Notes: generated by a model from the letters alone, not told the origin. DNA of 64,000 nt from Desulfovibrio sp. An276 (GCF_002159665.1 NZ_NFJC01000002.1:1-64000); one strand, 5' to 3'; counted from the first letter of the stretch, positions 52,765-61,828 are shown. Made by a program: numbers and translations.

Positions 52765-53478
52765 ATGTACGTGGACAGGGAAAGGGTTCGTGCCAGAGCC
52801 AAAAGACACAACAGGGTCTTTATCCTCATATTTGGCTGGCTCTTTGCCATCCTTGGGCTTGGCCTCATGTGCGGTGGCGTCTGGATGGCCCTTGAAGGAG
52901 TGGAGTTCAGGAAGGGGGCGGACACGACCGAGGCAGTCATCCTTGCCATGCGGGGCAAAACCAGAGAATCCCTGGGTATGCCCCATGTGCGCTATCACGT
53001 TGCCGGGAAGACATACGAGGCAACACTCACCTCGGCATCCGGGGACATGCGGCCGGGCATGGTGATCGATGTTCTGTACGCCAGGGACAATCCGGAAGAT
53101 GTGCGCCTTGCTGGCAGTGATGGCCTCTTTTCGGGAGTTTTGCTCTTCATGGGGCTTGTCTTTGGTGGCATGGGCACACTCTTCCTGGTGGTGAGAAAGA
53201 TACGCGAGAACAGAATCGACAGACTGACAGCTGCTGGATACTGCGTTGAGGCAGAGGTAACGAACATTGAGCTGGACGAAGAGCAGTATGCCAATGGACG
53301 CCACCCCATCATTTTGAGCTGCCGCTACGTGGACCCGAGCGGCAGGGTGTATCTCTTTCGCAGCGGAGATGCCTGGTACGACAGCCACGAGATAGTGCCG
53401 GGGAAGAAGGTGCGGGTCTACATGGAGCGCACAAGGCCCTCGAACTACTACGTGGATGTGGAGAGTGTCATAGGGTAG
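52765..53478 (+). CDS. DUF3592-type membrane protein
   Basis: This 237-residue protein has two membrane segments (about residues 17-40 and 128-150), with soluble beta-rich domains between and after them, matching the DUF3592 pattern (VRYHVAGKTYEATLTSA, VLYARDNPEDVRL, ISCRYVDPSG-like LSCRYVDPSGRVYLF). Function is unknown. GGGAG precedes the start. It ends YVDVESVIG; a second copy of that end, DVETVIG, appears 1.18 kb further on and continues in frame. The gene may therefore have been split by an insertion. Confidence 0.75.
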   Translation: MYVDRERVRARAKRHNRVFILIFGWLFAILGLGLMCGGVWMALEGVEFRKGADTTEAVILAMRGKTRESLGMPHVRYHVAGKTYEATLTSASGDMRPGMVIDVLYARDNPEDVRLAGSDGLFSGVLLFMGLVFGGMGTLFLVVRKIRENRIDRLTAAGYCVEAEVTNIELDEEQYANGRHPIILSCRYVDPSGRVYLFRSGDAWYDSHEIVPGKKVRVYMERTRPSNYYVDVESVIG

Positions 53479-53642
53479 CCTTGATGTTGTTTTCTGTATT
53501 TTCGGAGTTTTGCGGCCTTGCGTTTTGTGTTGCGCAAAATGGGTGAAAAAGATAGCTTGCTTGTGAGGAAGGTCTTGATATCACTTTGTCCTTTGCTTCC
53601 TCTTTCCAGTCTTCCTCGCTTCGATCACCAAAGGAGGACGCA

Positions 53643-53921
53643 ATGATTGCTTTCGACACCCTTGCCTACTGCAAAAAGCTGCAGGCAGCGGGAATGCCTG
53701 CGGAACAGGCTGAAGCCTTCACCTGGGCCCTGCAAGACGCCATCAGGCCTGTGGACGCTGAAGAACTTGCCATACACGGAGATCTCCTGGTCCTGCGCAA
53801 AGACCATGTTGAGGAAATGGCCAAGCAGAAGCTTTCTCTCCTCAAGTGGCTGATAGGCATGTTCATTGCCCAGTCGGGACTACTCATAGGAGTGATTGCT
53901 CTTTGCCACCAACAGCCATAG
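53643..53921 (+). CDS. DUF1640-like coiled-coil membrane protein
   Basis: This 92-residue protein begins IAFDTLAYCKKLQAAGMPAEQAEAF, the start of the DUF1640/CCDC90 family. It continues with a short coiled coil and one C-terminal membrane helix (LIGMFIAQSGLLIGVIAL). It is related to the next gene at 54068 (shared FDTLAY-x-KKL and QAE-x-F). GGAGG precedes the start. Function is unknown. Confidence 0.7.
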   Translation: MIAFDTLAYCKKLQAAGMPAEQAEAFTWALQDAIRPVDAEELAIHGDLLVLRKDHVEEMAKQKLSLLKWLIGMFIAQSGLLIGVIALCHQQP

Positions 53922-54067
53922 CTCCTGTGACTGATTTTTCCTTGCCTCTTTGGAATATGCCCAAGATAGGCCAATTGGGGGCAGGATTCCATGCGTAGCT
54001 GCGGGTTTCGTGAAACAGATCGACAACCCCAAAAACCATGGTTATCATGATTGGTACGGAGGTGCAT

Positions 54068-54439
54068 ATGGACGGGATCACTTTTGACACCCTCGCCTAT
54101 AGCAAGAAGCTAATCGGACTCGGTTTCACCCAGGCGCAAGCAGAAGGTTTTGCGGAGCTTGCCCAGGAGGAACGTCAAAAGATTCGTGCCGAAATCAAGG
54201 CTGACTTAGAAGCTCGGGACAAGCTGGACGAGGCCACCCGCCAGCAACTCGCTACCAAGGGTGATGTGGCCGATGTTCGCCTTGAAATCGAGAAGTTGCG
54301 CAGCGAAACCAAAACAGAGATCGAGAAGCTTCGCACCGAAGCCAAGGGAATGGAATCTCGCCTCATCAAGTGGCAGATAGCCATTGCTGTTTTCGGTCTT
54401 GGCATCATGGCAAAGGGCTTCGGCTGGCTCGGTTTCTAG
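54068..54439 (+). CDS. DUF1640-like coiled-coil membrane protein with GFGWLGF tail
   Basis: This is a 123-residue protein with an ITFDTLAYSKKLIGLGFTQ start and a charged coiled coil at about residues 35-95 with heptad-like EIEKLRSETKTEIEKL. One C-terminal membrane helix and the tail IMAKGFGWLGF follow. The C-terminal half closely matches the 87-residue protein at 17129-17392, including the coding DNA near its end. GGAGGTG precedes the start. Its role is unknown, perhaps in an oligomeric membrane assembly. Confidence 0.75.
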   Translation: MDGITFDTLAYSKKLIGLGFTQAQAEGFAELAQEERQKIRAEIKADLEARDKLDEATRQQLATKGDVADVRLEIEKLRSETKTEIEKLRTEAKGMESRLIKWQIAIAVFGLGIMAKGFGWLGF

Positions 54440-54491
54440 CCAGGACGAAAGATACCTTGCCTTTGGCACCACAGCTCGGAATCAAGGTAAT

Positions 54492-54551
54492 ATGCCTGCC
54501 CTCTTCGGCAGGACCATAGGGGTGATTGCTCTTCTCCACCAAAAGCCATAG
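54492..54551 (+). pseudogene. Fragment of a third DUF1640-like gene
   Basis: The frame MPALFGRTIGVIALLHQKP followed by a stop matches the tail of the protein at 53643 (GLLIGVIALCHQQP and stop), and the DNA after both stops is also similar. Only the last 15-20 residues remain. It marks repeated copying within this patch. Confidence 0.65.
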
Positions 54552-54568
54552 CCCGCTACCTTTTCCTC

Positions 54569-54595
54569 GCCCCTTCCAGGAGGGGCTTTCTTTTG
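54569..54595 (+). terminator. Rho-independent terminator
   Basis: GCCCCT pairs with AGGGGC and is followed by TTTCTTTT. It lies downstream of the small membrane protein genes. Confidence 0.75.
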
Positions 54596-54601
54596 CGTTA
54601 G

Positions 54602-54742
54602 ACCACTGCGAACTGCGCGTTCAGCCGATGTCCTTTGGATGTGGAAACTGTCATAGGAGAGCGCTGGGGGATAGAGCCGGATCAAAAGGCAGGTGAGTAC
54701 AGGCACTTTGCGCGCACGGGCAGTTTGGGAGACAGCGTATGA
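54602..54742 (+). pseudogene. Detached tail of a DUF3592-like gene
   Basis: An open stretch, starting after a stop at 54599-54601, reads DVETVIG and continues with about 28 more residues to a TGA at 54740. DVETVIG repeats the last seven residues of the intact DUF3592 protein (DVESVIG, bases 53455-53475). The TGA overlaps the next start (ATGA), as in a real operon. This suggests that an ancestral DUF3592 gene continued here before the intervening patch arrived. Confidence 0.5.
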
Positions 54743-54828
54743 ATATTTTGGTCGTTTTTACCATTGCCGTGTTCGGAGTCATGGGTGTCGGCGTTCTTGC
54801 CGGCTATCTCCTGGACAGATATTCCTGA
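54739..54828 (+). CDS. 29-residue single-pass membrane peptide
   Basis: The short frame begins MNILVVFTIAVFGVMGVGVL and ends GYLLDRYS: one hydrophobic helix with a charged C-terminal end. Its ATG overlaps the preceding TGA. It lies 35 bases before a Panacea-type gene, which makes it a possible toxin partner. It resembles in size and layout, but not in sequence, the 36-residue peptide at 17536. Expression is unproven. Confidence 0.5.
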   Translation: MNILVVFTIAVFGVMGVGVLAGYLLDRYS

Positions 54829-54863
54829 TTGCTTCAGCCCGAAACAGGGGCAGGGAGACCGCC

Positions 54864-55325
54864 ATGTTCGACAGCTGTGATGTTGCTGCCTATATCGCCC
54901 AAGAGTGTGTTGAGCGGAAAATCAGCTACACCAACACCAAAATTCAGAAGCTTCTGTACTGCGTGTACGGAGTGATGCTCGCGTGGAAAGGCTCGCATGT
55001 CTGTGACGAGCATCCGCACGCCTTGCCCTATGGCCCTGTCTTTCCCAGGGTTTTCAAACTGATTCACAATGGCTGTGATGTGACAGAGTATTCGACGCTT
55101 GTCCGGGACAGAGGCAGTGAAGAAATAAAGGCGGCTGTACAGAGCGTCCTGGACGTTTTCGGACCACTGCGTGCGTCCAATCTGTCTGCCTGGTCCCACT
55201 GTATCGGCTCTCCCTGGTGGAAGGTCAGAGGACAGGTTGACACCCTGAACAGGATCGTCCCCGACGAAACAATCAGAGAGTACTTCGGAGAGAAAGTTCT
55301 TGTCGCTGGGACTGTAGGCCAATAG
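54864..55325 (+). CDS. Panacea-domain (DUF4065, SocA-like) protein
   Basis: This 153-residue protein has the Panacea pattern: CDVAAYIAQECVERKISYTNTKIQKLLYCVYGVMLAWKG, then HALPYGPVFPRVFK, LSAWSHCIGSPWWKVR and a C-terminal EYFGEK. It is homologous in layout to the 165-residue protein at 27046 but has normal, GC-rich codon use. SocA-like proteins act as adaptors or as antitoxins. The 29-residue membrane peptide directly upstream is a candidate partner. GGGAG precedes the start. Confidence 0.75.
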   Translation: MFDSCDVAAYIAQECVERKISYTNTKIQKLLYCVYGVMLAWKGSHVCDEHPHALPYGPVFPRVFKLIHNGCDVTEYSTLVRDRGSEEIKAAVQSVLDVFGPLRASNLSAWSHCIGSPWWKVRGQVDTLNRIVPDETIREYFGEKVLVAGTVGQ

Positions 55326-55844
55326 TCCCGCGTTCGGGTTTCTCCGACATGGCACAGATCTGTCCTGCCTGGGCCGAAGGAGGCAGGCGCAAAAAAGGGC
55401 CGGGGCTGGCCCGCTTCCAAACCCCGGCTAGTTGCTCCGATCGTGAGCGCAGACCGAAGCAATCTGGCGTGACTGCAGGGGCCTTTCGTGTGTCGTTGTA
55501 TCCGGTTTTCCCTGCAACCACATGCTTTTTGACAAATTTTCAATGCAATAGCGTCGAGGGACAGTCTTTTTCCCTCTTGTCCGGCCATGGGTTCCTGCAC
55601 ATGCAGAAAGCCTGGCGCAAAAGATGCAGGCACAACCCCTTGCATTGGCGGCAGCCGGTCGCGTAACGCAAGCTTTCTATTGACTGAAACGCGTTCTTGT
55701 CAAGAGTGTGGCAAAGATTTTTTTGGGCAGCCCCAGGGCCTAGGCAAGGACGGGACAAGGACGGGACAAAGGGGGCAAACAAGGCCCCAAAATAACAAAA
55801 GGGGTGCCGCAGCACCCCTTTGTCATGGTTTGGCTGGTCAGACT
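55326..55844. other. 520-base interval between convergent genes
   Basis: No gene is supported. It holds a GC-rich stem (GCCGGGG with CCCCGGC, about 55397-55436) preceded by an A-run, so it would terminate minus-strand reads, and the pgm terminator at 55795-55822. Confidence 0.45.
55795..55822 (-). terminator. Rho-independent terminator of pgm
   Basis: On the minus strand AAGGGGTGC pairs with GCACCCCTT around TGCG and is followed by TTTG. It lies 24 bases beyond the pgm stop. Confidence 0.8.
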
Positions 55845-57485
55845 CTAGCCAAGGAGCTTTTGCAAAAAGTCCTGGGCAGTGTCCTGAATGCACTTCAGGT
55901 GTTCTTTGCCCTTGAAGCTTTCTGCGTAGAGCTTGCAGATGTCCTCGGTTCCGGAGGGACGCACGGCAAACCAGCCGTCCTTCGAGACCACCTTGAGGCC
56001 GCCAATGGCAGCGTCGTTGCCTGGAGCCCTCGTGAGTACCTCTGTGACAGGGGAGTCCCCAAGGCTTGTCATGGTCACGTCCTCCTTGCCAAGAGACCTG
56101 ACCCTTGTACGCACCTTCTCGTCAGCGGGGCTGTCGATGCGCTCGTAGACAGGGGCTCCGAGCTCGGCTGTGAGCCTTTTGTAGAGCTCGCTCGGGCTTG
56201 CCTTTTCCTTGGCCATCATTTCGGCTGCGAGCAGGCAGAGGAGCGGTCCGTCCTTGTCCGTGCTCCAGGTCTTGCCGTCGAGGCAGAGGAAGGAGCCGCC
56301 AGCACTCTCTTCGCAGCAGAAGCCGCAGGTGCCGGACGAGAGCAGGGGTACAAACCACTTGAAGCCCACTGGAGTCTCCACCACCTTGCGACCGAGCATG
56401 TTGCCTGTGCGGTTGAGCAGATCCGTGGTCACCACGGTCTTGCCTATGCCGCAGTTGGCGGGCCAGTTCGTGCGGGTACGCAAAAGGTACCAGGCGCAGA
56501 CCGAGAGGTAGTGGTTGGGGTTCATGAGGCCGTCGCGGGTGACAATGCCGTGCCTGTCGGAGTCTGGGTCACAGGCAAAGCACAGGTCAAAGCTGTCGCG
56601 CATGTTCAAAAGCACGGACATGGCCCAGGGGGAGGAACAGTCCATGCGGATTTTGCCGTCCTTGTCCCTGGGCACGAAGCGGAAGGTGGGATCCACGCAG
56701 CGGTTGACCACGGTGAGGTCAAGCCCGTACCTGTCCGCTATGGGCTGCCAGAGCTCCAGGCTTGCGCCGCCAAGGGGGTCTACGCCGAGTTTCAGGCCGG
56801 ATTTGGCTATGGCCTCCATGTCCAGGATGTCGCCAAGCATGTCGACGTAGGCGCTGGTGTAGTCGTACTCCTCGACACAAGCCGAGGCGAGGGCTGCGGC
56901 GTAGGGGATACGCTTCACCTCGCGATTGCCGTTTGCCAGAAGCTCGTTTGCGCGCTTTTCCACCCTGCCGGTCTCGCTTGTGTCCGCGGGGCCGCCGTGG
57001 GGCGGGTTGTACTTGAAGCCGCCGTCACAGGGCGGGTTGTGGGAAGGAGTGATGATGATGCCGTCTGCCCTCTCCCTGCCCTCGTGGCTGCGGTTCCACA
57101 AAAGGATGGCGTGGGAAACAGCGGGTGTTGCCGTGTAGGCGTGATTTTTGGAGATGCGCACGCGCACGTTGTTGGCAGCAAGCACTTCAAGTGCTGTGCG
57201 CTGGGCAGGCTCGGACAGGGCGTGGGTGTCGAAGCCGAGGTAGAGGGGTCCCTCGATGCCGTCTTCCTTTCTCAGCTCGCACACGGCCTGGGTCACTGCC
57301 AGGATGTGGGCCTCGTTGAAGCTGGTTTTGAGGGAAGAGCCCCTGTGGCCGGATGTGCCGAAGCTTATGCGCTGCGAGGGCTGCCCGGGGTCTGGGACAA
57401 GCGTGTAGTAGGCGCTTACCAGGGCCGGGATGTTTTCAAGTGTTGCAGGATCGGGAAGTTTTCCCGCTTCTGGATGGATGGCCAT
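55845..57485 (-). CDS. pgm: Alpha-D-glucose phosphate-specific phosphoglucomutase
   Basis: This 546-residue cytoplasmic enzyme interconverts glucose 1-phosphate and glucose 6-phosphate. It has the phospho-acceptor serine in GIIITPSHNPPCDGG near residue 145, the metal-binding loop CFACDPDSDRHG near residue 300, a sugar-binding ESAGGSFL and the C-terminal phosphate loop FAVRPSGTED. GGAGG precedes the start at 57485. Length matches the E. coli Pgm type. Confidence 0.93.
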   Translation of the reverse strand: MAIHPEAGKLPDPATLENIPALVSAYYTLVPDPGQPSQRISFGTSGHRGSSLKTSFNEAHILAVTQAVCELRKEDGIEGPLYLGFDTHALSEPAQRTALEVLAANNVRVRISKNHAYTATPAVSHAILLWNRSHEGRERADGIIITPSHNPPCDGGFKYNPPHGGPADTSETGRVEKRANELLANGNREVKRIPYAAALASACVEEYDYTSAYVDMLGDILDMEAIAKSGLKLGVDPLGGASLELWQPIADRYGLDLTVVNRCVDPTFRFVPRDKDGKIRMDCSSPWAMSVLLNMRDSFDLCFACDPDSDRHGIVTRDGLMNPNHYLSVCAWYLLRTRTNWPANCGIGKTVVTTDLLNRTGNMLGRKVVETPVGFKWFVPLLSSGTCGFCCEESAGGSFLCLDGKTWSTDKDGPLLCLLAAEMMAKEKASPSELYKRLTAELGAPVYERIDSPADEKVRTRVRSLGKEDVTMTSLGDSPVTEVLTRAPGNDAAIGGLKVVSKDGWFAVRPSGTEDICKLYAESFKGKEHLKCIQDTAQDFLQKLLG

Positions 57486-57795
57486 ACAAACCTCCTTGGG
57501 GCCAAGAGCCACGCGGGCCGGAAAAATTTTTTTTGATTTTAGGATGCAAGGGGAATCTTGGCAAGGATTTGGCGCGTTGAGAACATGTGACAGCTGCCTT
57601 TGCTGTACAATTGCTGACCGCCCTGTACACAAGAATGGGCATTTTCTGACCACCCTGCCCCATTGCACATTGGTCCATGTTCGAATTGCCGCATATTCAT
57701 ATTGCCACATGCTCGTATGGACGAGGACAAAAAAAAGAGGACTGCCTCCATATGGAAGCAGTCCTTCTTGAACTGTATGGCCCTGTCCGGTTTTC
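57486..57795. other. 310-base interval holding the HtrA terminator
   Basis: No gene is supported. On the minus strand AGGACTGC-TTCCATATGGA-GGCAGTCCT followed by a T-run (57728-57763) is a clear terminator for the protease gene. The rest should contain the pgm promoter, but I cannot point to a good -35/-10 pair. Confidence 0.55.
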
Positions 57796-59229
57796 CTACT
57801 TTGCGGAACCGAGTTCGACTGTGCGGAAGATGAGGTCGCCTCTGCGGTTTACCTGCAAGAGGATGGCGCCTCTTTTAACACCTTCCTCACGCACGATGCG
57901 GGCAAGATCTGCCACGGTCTTCACGGCCTTCATGTTGGCCTTGACGATGACGTCACCGGGGCGCAGGTCCGTGTTGGCTGCGGGCTTGTCCTGGTCGATG
58001 TCGAGAATCATGATGCCGTTGTCGATACCGAGCTGCCTTGCTTCCTCGGCCTTCACGGGACGAACCTTGAGGCCCAGGTTGGCTTCGGCACTGTCTTTGG
58101 AACCTGCGGGCGCGCCGTTGTCGGCGGTCTCGAGGTTGGAGGACCTGTCGCCCAGCCTGACCTGCAGGGTCTGAGCCTTGCCATCGCGGATGACTTCTAC
58201 AGCCACGCGGGTGCCGGGCTTCTTGGATGCAACGACGCGCAGAAGTTCGTCGCGATCCTCGATGTCCTGGTCGTCGATCTTGCGGATGATGTCGCCGTCC
58301 CTGATGCCTGCCTCGTCTGCGGGCTGTCCGGGCTGGACGCTCACCACGATGGCACCCTTGTGGTCCTTGAGGCCAAGGGCCTGGCCTGTGGCCTCGTCGA
58401 CATCCTGGATGACGATGCCGAGCCAGCCACGGCTCACCTTCTTGCCGTCACGCACCTGGGCAATGATCTCGTTTGCCATGTTGGAGGGGATGGCAAAGCC
58501 TATGCCCTGGCCGGAGGCGATGATGGCGGTGTTGATACCAATGACCTCACCCTGCATGTTGATGAGGGGGCCACCGGAGTTGCCGGGGTTGATGGAGGCA
58601 TCGGTCTGCAGGAAGTTGTCGAAGGCTCCGGCGTTGATGCGACGGCCTGTGGCGGACAATATGCCTGCAGTGACGCTGTGATCGAGGCCGAAGGGGTTGC
58701 CAATGGCAAGGACCCATTCACCGACCTTCAGGTTGTCGCTGTTGCCGAAGGTGAGATAGGGAAGCTTTTCCTTGACGTCGATCTTCAGGAGGGCGAGATC
58801 CGTCTCCTCGTCCGAGCCGACGAGGGTTGCCTTGACGTTGGTCTTGCCCTTGGCAATCTTCTCGTCCAGGGTCACGCGGATAACGTCCGCGCCGTCCACC
58901 ACGTGGAAGTTGGTCACGATGTAGCCGTCGGCGGAAATGAGAAAGCCCGATCCGAGCGAGCGCTGCCTGTTCGTGTTGGGACGGCGCTTGTCACGCTGGA
59001 AGGGCTCGAAGAAGCGCTCGAATCCTGGGGGCATGCCGCGGAACATGTCTCCGAAAAAGTCCTCGGGACCTGTGGTCTTCGTGACCTTTTCGGTGTTGAT
59101 GTTCACCACCGCGGGGCCACACTTGGCTGCAAGTTCGGTGAACTCGGGCAGGGAGGCTGCATTGGCGCTGGTCACAACAAGGACAAGGGCCAAAAGGGCA
59201 GCTGTCAGGGAGAAAAGGGGATTGCGCAT
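57796..59229 (-). CDS. Periplasmic serine protease HtrA/Do
   Basis: This 477-residue periplasmic protein quality-control protease has a signal peptide (residues 1-25, ending SANA). The trypsin-like domain carries its triad as His in NFHVVDG, Asp in ETDLALLKID and Ser in QTDASINPGNSGGPL. Two PDZ domains follow (RGWLGIVIQDVD and a second with GIMILDIDQDKPAAN). AAAGGAG precedes the start. It resembles DegP/DegQ-type Do proteases; the choice between them is open. Confidence 0.92.
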   Translation of the reverse strand: MRNPLFSLTAALLALVLVVTSANAASLPEFTELAAKCGPAVVNINTEKVTKTTGPEDFFGDMFRGMPPGFERFFEPFQRDKRRPNTNRQRSLGSGFLISADGYIVTNFHVVDGADVIRVTLDEKIAKGKTNVKATLVGSDEETDLALLKIDVKEKLPYLTFGNSDNLKVGEWVLAIGNPFGLDHSVTAGILSATGRRINAGAFDNFLQTDASINPGNSGGPLINMQGEVIGINTAIIASGQGIGFAIPSNMANEIIAQVRDGKKVSRGWLGIVIQDVDEATGQALGLKDHKGAIVVSVQPGQPADEAGIRDGDIIRKIDDQDIEDRDELLRVVASKKPGTRVAVEVIRDGKAQTLQVRLGDRSSNLETADNGAPAGSKDSAEANLGLKVRPVKAEEARQLGIDNGIMILDIDQDKPAANTDLRPGDVIVKANMKAVKTVADLARIVREEGVKRGAILLQVNRRGDLIFRTVELGSAK

Positions 59230-59296
59230 GCAGAAAAACTCCTTTGGGAATGTCCGGAAAGAATCCAATAAAGAACCCGGGAAAGAATCCCGGGTA

Positions 59297-59335
59297 GCAT
59301 ATTGTCCGCCCGGAGCACCCCGGACGGACAATATG
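59297..59335. terminator. Hairpin between S1 and HtrA genes
   Basis: CATATTGTCCG pairs with CGGACAATATG, with inner GC pairs CCGG/CCGG, giving a long near-perfect stem downstream of rpsA. A second hairpin (ACCCGGGA with TCCCGGGT) lies just beyond at 59274-59297. Confidence 0.65.
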
Positions 59336-59373
59336 GGGATTATGGAAAGAGCAGACTCTTTCCCGACATTACC

Positions 59374-60951
59374 TTATTGCTTGTTTTCCTGAGCTCTCTG
59401 CAAGGCCTGTGCCAAAGTGTTGGAGAAGGAACCGGCCTCGTCCTGCTCGGTCTTCTGATGCTTGTGCCAATCGTTGTTGGAGGAACCACCCTTGCGAGAG
59501 GGCTTTTCCTTGCGCTCACGGGGTTCCTTGGGCTGGGGCTGCATGCCTTCGGGCACCAGGGTGATGCGGCGGGCGACGGGGTCGACGCGCTGCACTTCCA
59601 GGGTGACAGGAGCGTCCTTCTCCAGCTTCTGGTATTCCTGCTCGGTCTTGGACTGGCGCATGATGCCTTCGGGGAGAAGGCCGGTGATGCCGGGGGCCAG
59701 GGTCACAAACAGGCCGAACCTGGACTGGCTCTCGACCTTGCCTTCCACCACGCTGCCCACGGGGAAGCGGGTCTCGACGTCTGCCCACGGATCGCCCTCT
59801 GCGTCGCGCAGGCTAAGGGAGACGCGCCTGTTCTCGGTGTTGATCTCCTTGATCTTCACACGCACGACCTGGCCGGGCTGCACGATCTCGTCTGCACGGT
59901 TCACGCGCTGGGTCCAGGACATTTCGGACAGGTGCACAAGGCCCTCGATGCCGGGAGCGATTTCCACGAAGGCGCCGAAGGGTGCGATGCGCATGACCTT
60001 GCCTTCCACGATGGAACCGGGAGCGGCCACGATGGTCTCAATCTGATCCCAGGGATTGCCCTGGGCTTCCCTGATGGAGAGGGAAATGCGGGTATGCTCG
60101 TTGCCGTCCCTGCCCTTCTCCTTGCCGATCTTGAGGATCTTGGCCTGCACGGTGTCACCGGGCTTCACGACCTCGTCGGCCTTCATCACGCGGGACCAGG
60201 AGAGTTCGGAGAGGTGCACCATGCCTTCCACGCCGGGAACGAGTTCCACAAAGGCGCCGAAGTTGGCGAGACGGGTCACCTTGCCTTCCACGATGTCGCC
60301 TTCGCGGACCTGATCAAGCAGGGCCTGCAGGCTCTGCTCGCGCTGACGATCCATGAGGGCCCTGTGGGAGACAACGATGTTGCGGCCACGGGATTCCACG
60401 CGGGTGATCAGGAACTGGAAGGTCTGGCCGATGAGGCTCTCGGGGGAACCGTGAGCCATCTGGGAACCGGGGCAGAAAGCGGTCTTGCCGAGGATTTCCA
60501 CGTGGTAGCCGCCCTTGCACTGCTCGGTGACCTTGCCTTCAACGGGCACGCCGTTCTCCCTGGCGTCCTCGATGGCCTGCATGCCGGCGCCGCTCATGGA
60601 GCGGGCGAGACGGATTTCGCCGGAGGAAACCTGGGTGATCCAGGCTTCCACGTCGTCGCCCACGGACACATTCACGTTGCCCTCGGCGTCACGGAAGTCG
60701 TTCATTTCCATGACACCCTCGAGCTTGGCACCGATGTTCACGAACACGGTGTCCTCGTTCATGTCCACTACCTTGCCCTGAACCTTCTGCCCTTTCTGAA
60801 TGCGCACCTGGGCAATGTCCTGCTTGGCCATCAGATCGGCAAAGCTTTCCTCATCGCCAGCGTTGTCTGCGGCAGCAGCGGTTGCGGCCTCCTCGACGGG
60901 GGCTGGGGTTTCCTGCTGTTCTTCCTGGGGCATAGTCAGTTCATCACTCAT
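59374..60951 (-). CDS. rpsA: 30S ribosomal protein S1
   Basis: This 525-residue RNA-binding ribosomal protein has five recognisable S1 domains: starting GQKVQGKVVDMNEDTVFVN (about residue 54), GVPVEGKVTEQ, GDIVEGKVTRLANFGAFVEL, GSIVEGKVMRIAPFGAFVEI and GSVVEGKVESQSRFGLFVTL. The acidic, Ala/Glu-rich N-terminal leader and a basic tail (RERKEKPSRKGGSS) flank them. E. coli S1 has six domains; five is known in other lineages. It brings mRNA to the 30S subunit. The upstream 900 bases have no gene and may carry its leader. Confidence 0.92.
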   Translation of the reverse strand: MSDELTMPQEEQQETPAPVEEAATAAAADNAGDEESFADLMAKQDIAQVRIQKGQKVQGKVVDMNEDTVFVNIGAKLEGVMEMNDFRDAEGNVNVSVGDDVEAWITQVSSGEIRLARSMSGAGMQAIEDARENGVPVEGKVTEQCKGGYHVEILGKTAFCPGSQMAHGSPESLIGQTFQFLITRVESRGRNIVVSHRALMDRQREQSLQALLDQVREGDIVEGKVTRLANFGAFVELVPGVEGMVHLSELSWSRVMKADEVVKPGDTVQAKILKIGKEKGRDGNEHTRISLSIREAQGNPWDQIETIVAAPGSIVEGKVMRIAPFGAFVEIAPGIEGLVHLSEMSWTQRVNRADEIVQPGQVVRVKIKEINTENRRVSLSLRDAEGDPWADVETRFPVGSVVEGKVESQSRFGLFVTLAPGITGLLPEGIMRQSKTEQEYQKLEKDAPVTLEVQRVDPVARRITLVPEGMQPQPKEPRERKEKPSRKGGSSNNDWHKHQKTEQDEAGSFSNTLAQALQRAQENKQ

Positions 60952-61747
60952 GTGTTGTATCTCCTTCGAGAAACATAATTAGGCTTATGTTTCTGTAATT
61001 TGTTTCCAAGTCTCATGCGCATTTCACGCACCCCGACTTTAATCCTGTTTCGCCAGGGGGTACCCGTGGCGAAATGCCTTTTGTCAAACGCCGGCTTCCC
61101 TAAAAACTCTCGGGGAAGAGCGCCATCTGCTCCGGATGCTGATCATCCGGAATCTTGTTAATCCCTGAAGGTAGACTCTCCATATGGGCCCTTGCCTCCT
61201 GCGTGCAGGATGGACTCGGAACAGCCGGGGGAAACACAAAGGATGTGCAGACGGCGACCGGAAAAGGCATGGGGTGAGCGTGAAAGAAAGTGTGCCGGCT
61301 TTTGGGGGCCAAACAGGCCACCAGGGCCGGCTTGTGACCGGAACGGGGGATCCCTTGCCGGGAGGCCCCGGTGTGCGACCATGGATTTGCGAGAGATCCC
61401 GCACACAACTCGTTATAGTATATTGGTAAACTGCGAAAGTCCAGTGATTCGCAGGCATTTTGCAAGAAAAATTAAGGGAAAAAGGCTTTTTCCCGGGCCG
61501 GATTCGCATGATCTTGCAGGTCCCGTCCCCTGCCTGTCATCCAGGGTGTCGCATAGGAGGAGCCGGGGCGATATGGCATCCTGGGGCTGCCATCAGGGGG
61601 TGACCCGAGGGCTCAGGGTGCTGGTATTCCTTCTCCATGCTCCTGCCGGGGGACAGATGATAGACCTGGGTATGGCTCTGAAAGTGGCTCTATTGGCTGC
61701 CCTGCTGGCCGATCTAAAATTTTTTTCACAAAATCGTAAAAAAATGC
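60952..61747. other. 800-base interval upstream of rpsA and the tRNA gene
   Basis: No gene is supported. A stem of TTTCGCC and GGCGAAA around AGGGGGTACCCGT lies near 61050-61075, about 100 bases from the rpsA start. It could belong to an autoregulatory leader, which is speculation. The rest shows nothing clear. Confidence 0.45.
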
Positions 61748-61776
61748 TTGCCAAAGGGGGTCGATGTGTATATAAC
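61748..61776 (+). promoter_or_regulatory. Sigma-70 promoter of the tRNA gene
   Basis: TTGCCA (61748-61753) and TATAAC (61771-61776) are separated by 17 bases and lie about 53 bases before the tRNA. This is a near-consensus vegetative promoter. Confidence 0.7.
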
Positions 61777-61828
61777 CCCTCTTCGTTGGAGCGCAGTGCT
61801 TCAGCGAAAACAAAATAGCCAACAATGT

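Noticed and set aside
48648..59271. Long antisense frames over the ABC permeases (48648-50372), recN (51006-52958), pgm (55587-57536) and htrA (58360-59271)
   Set aside because: Each lies opposite a family-recognised gene and carries no motifs of its own.
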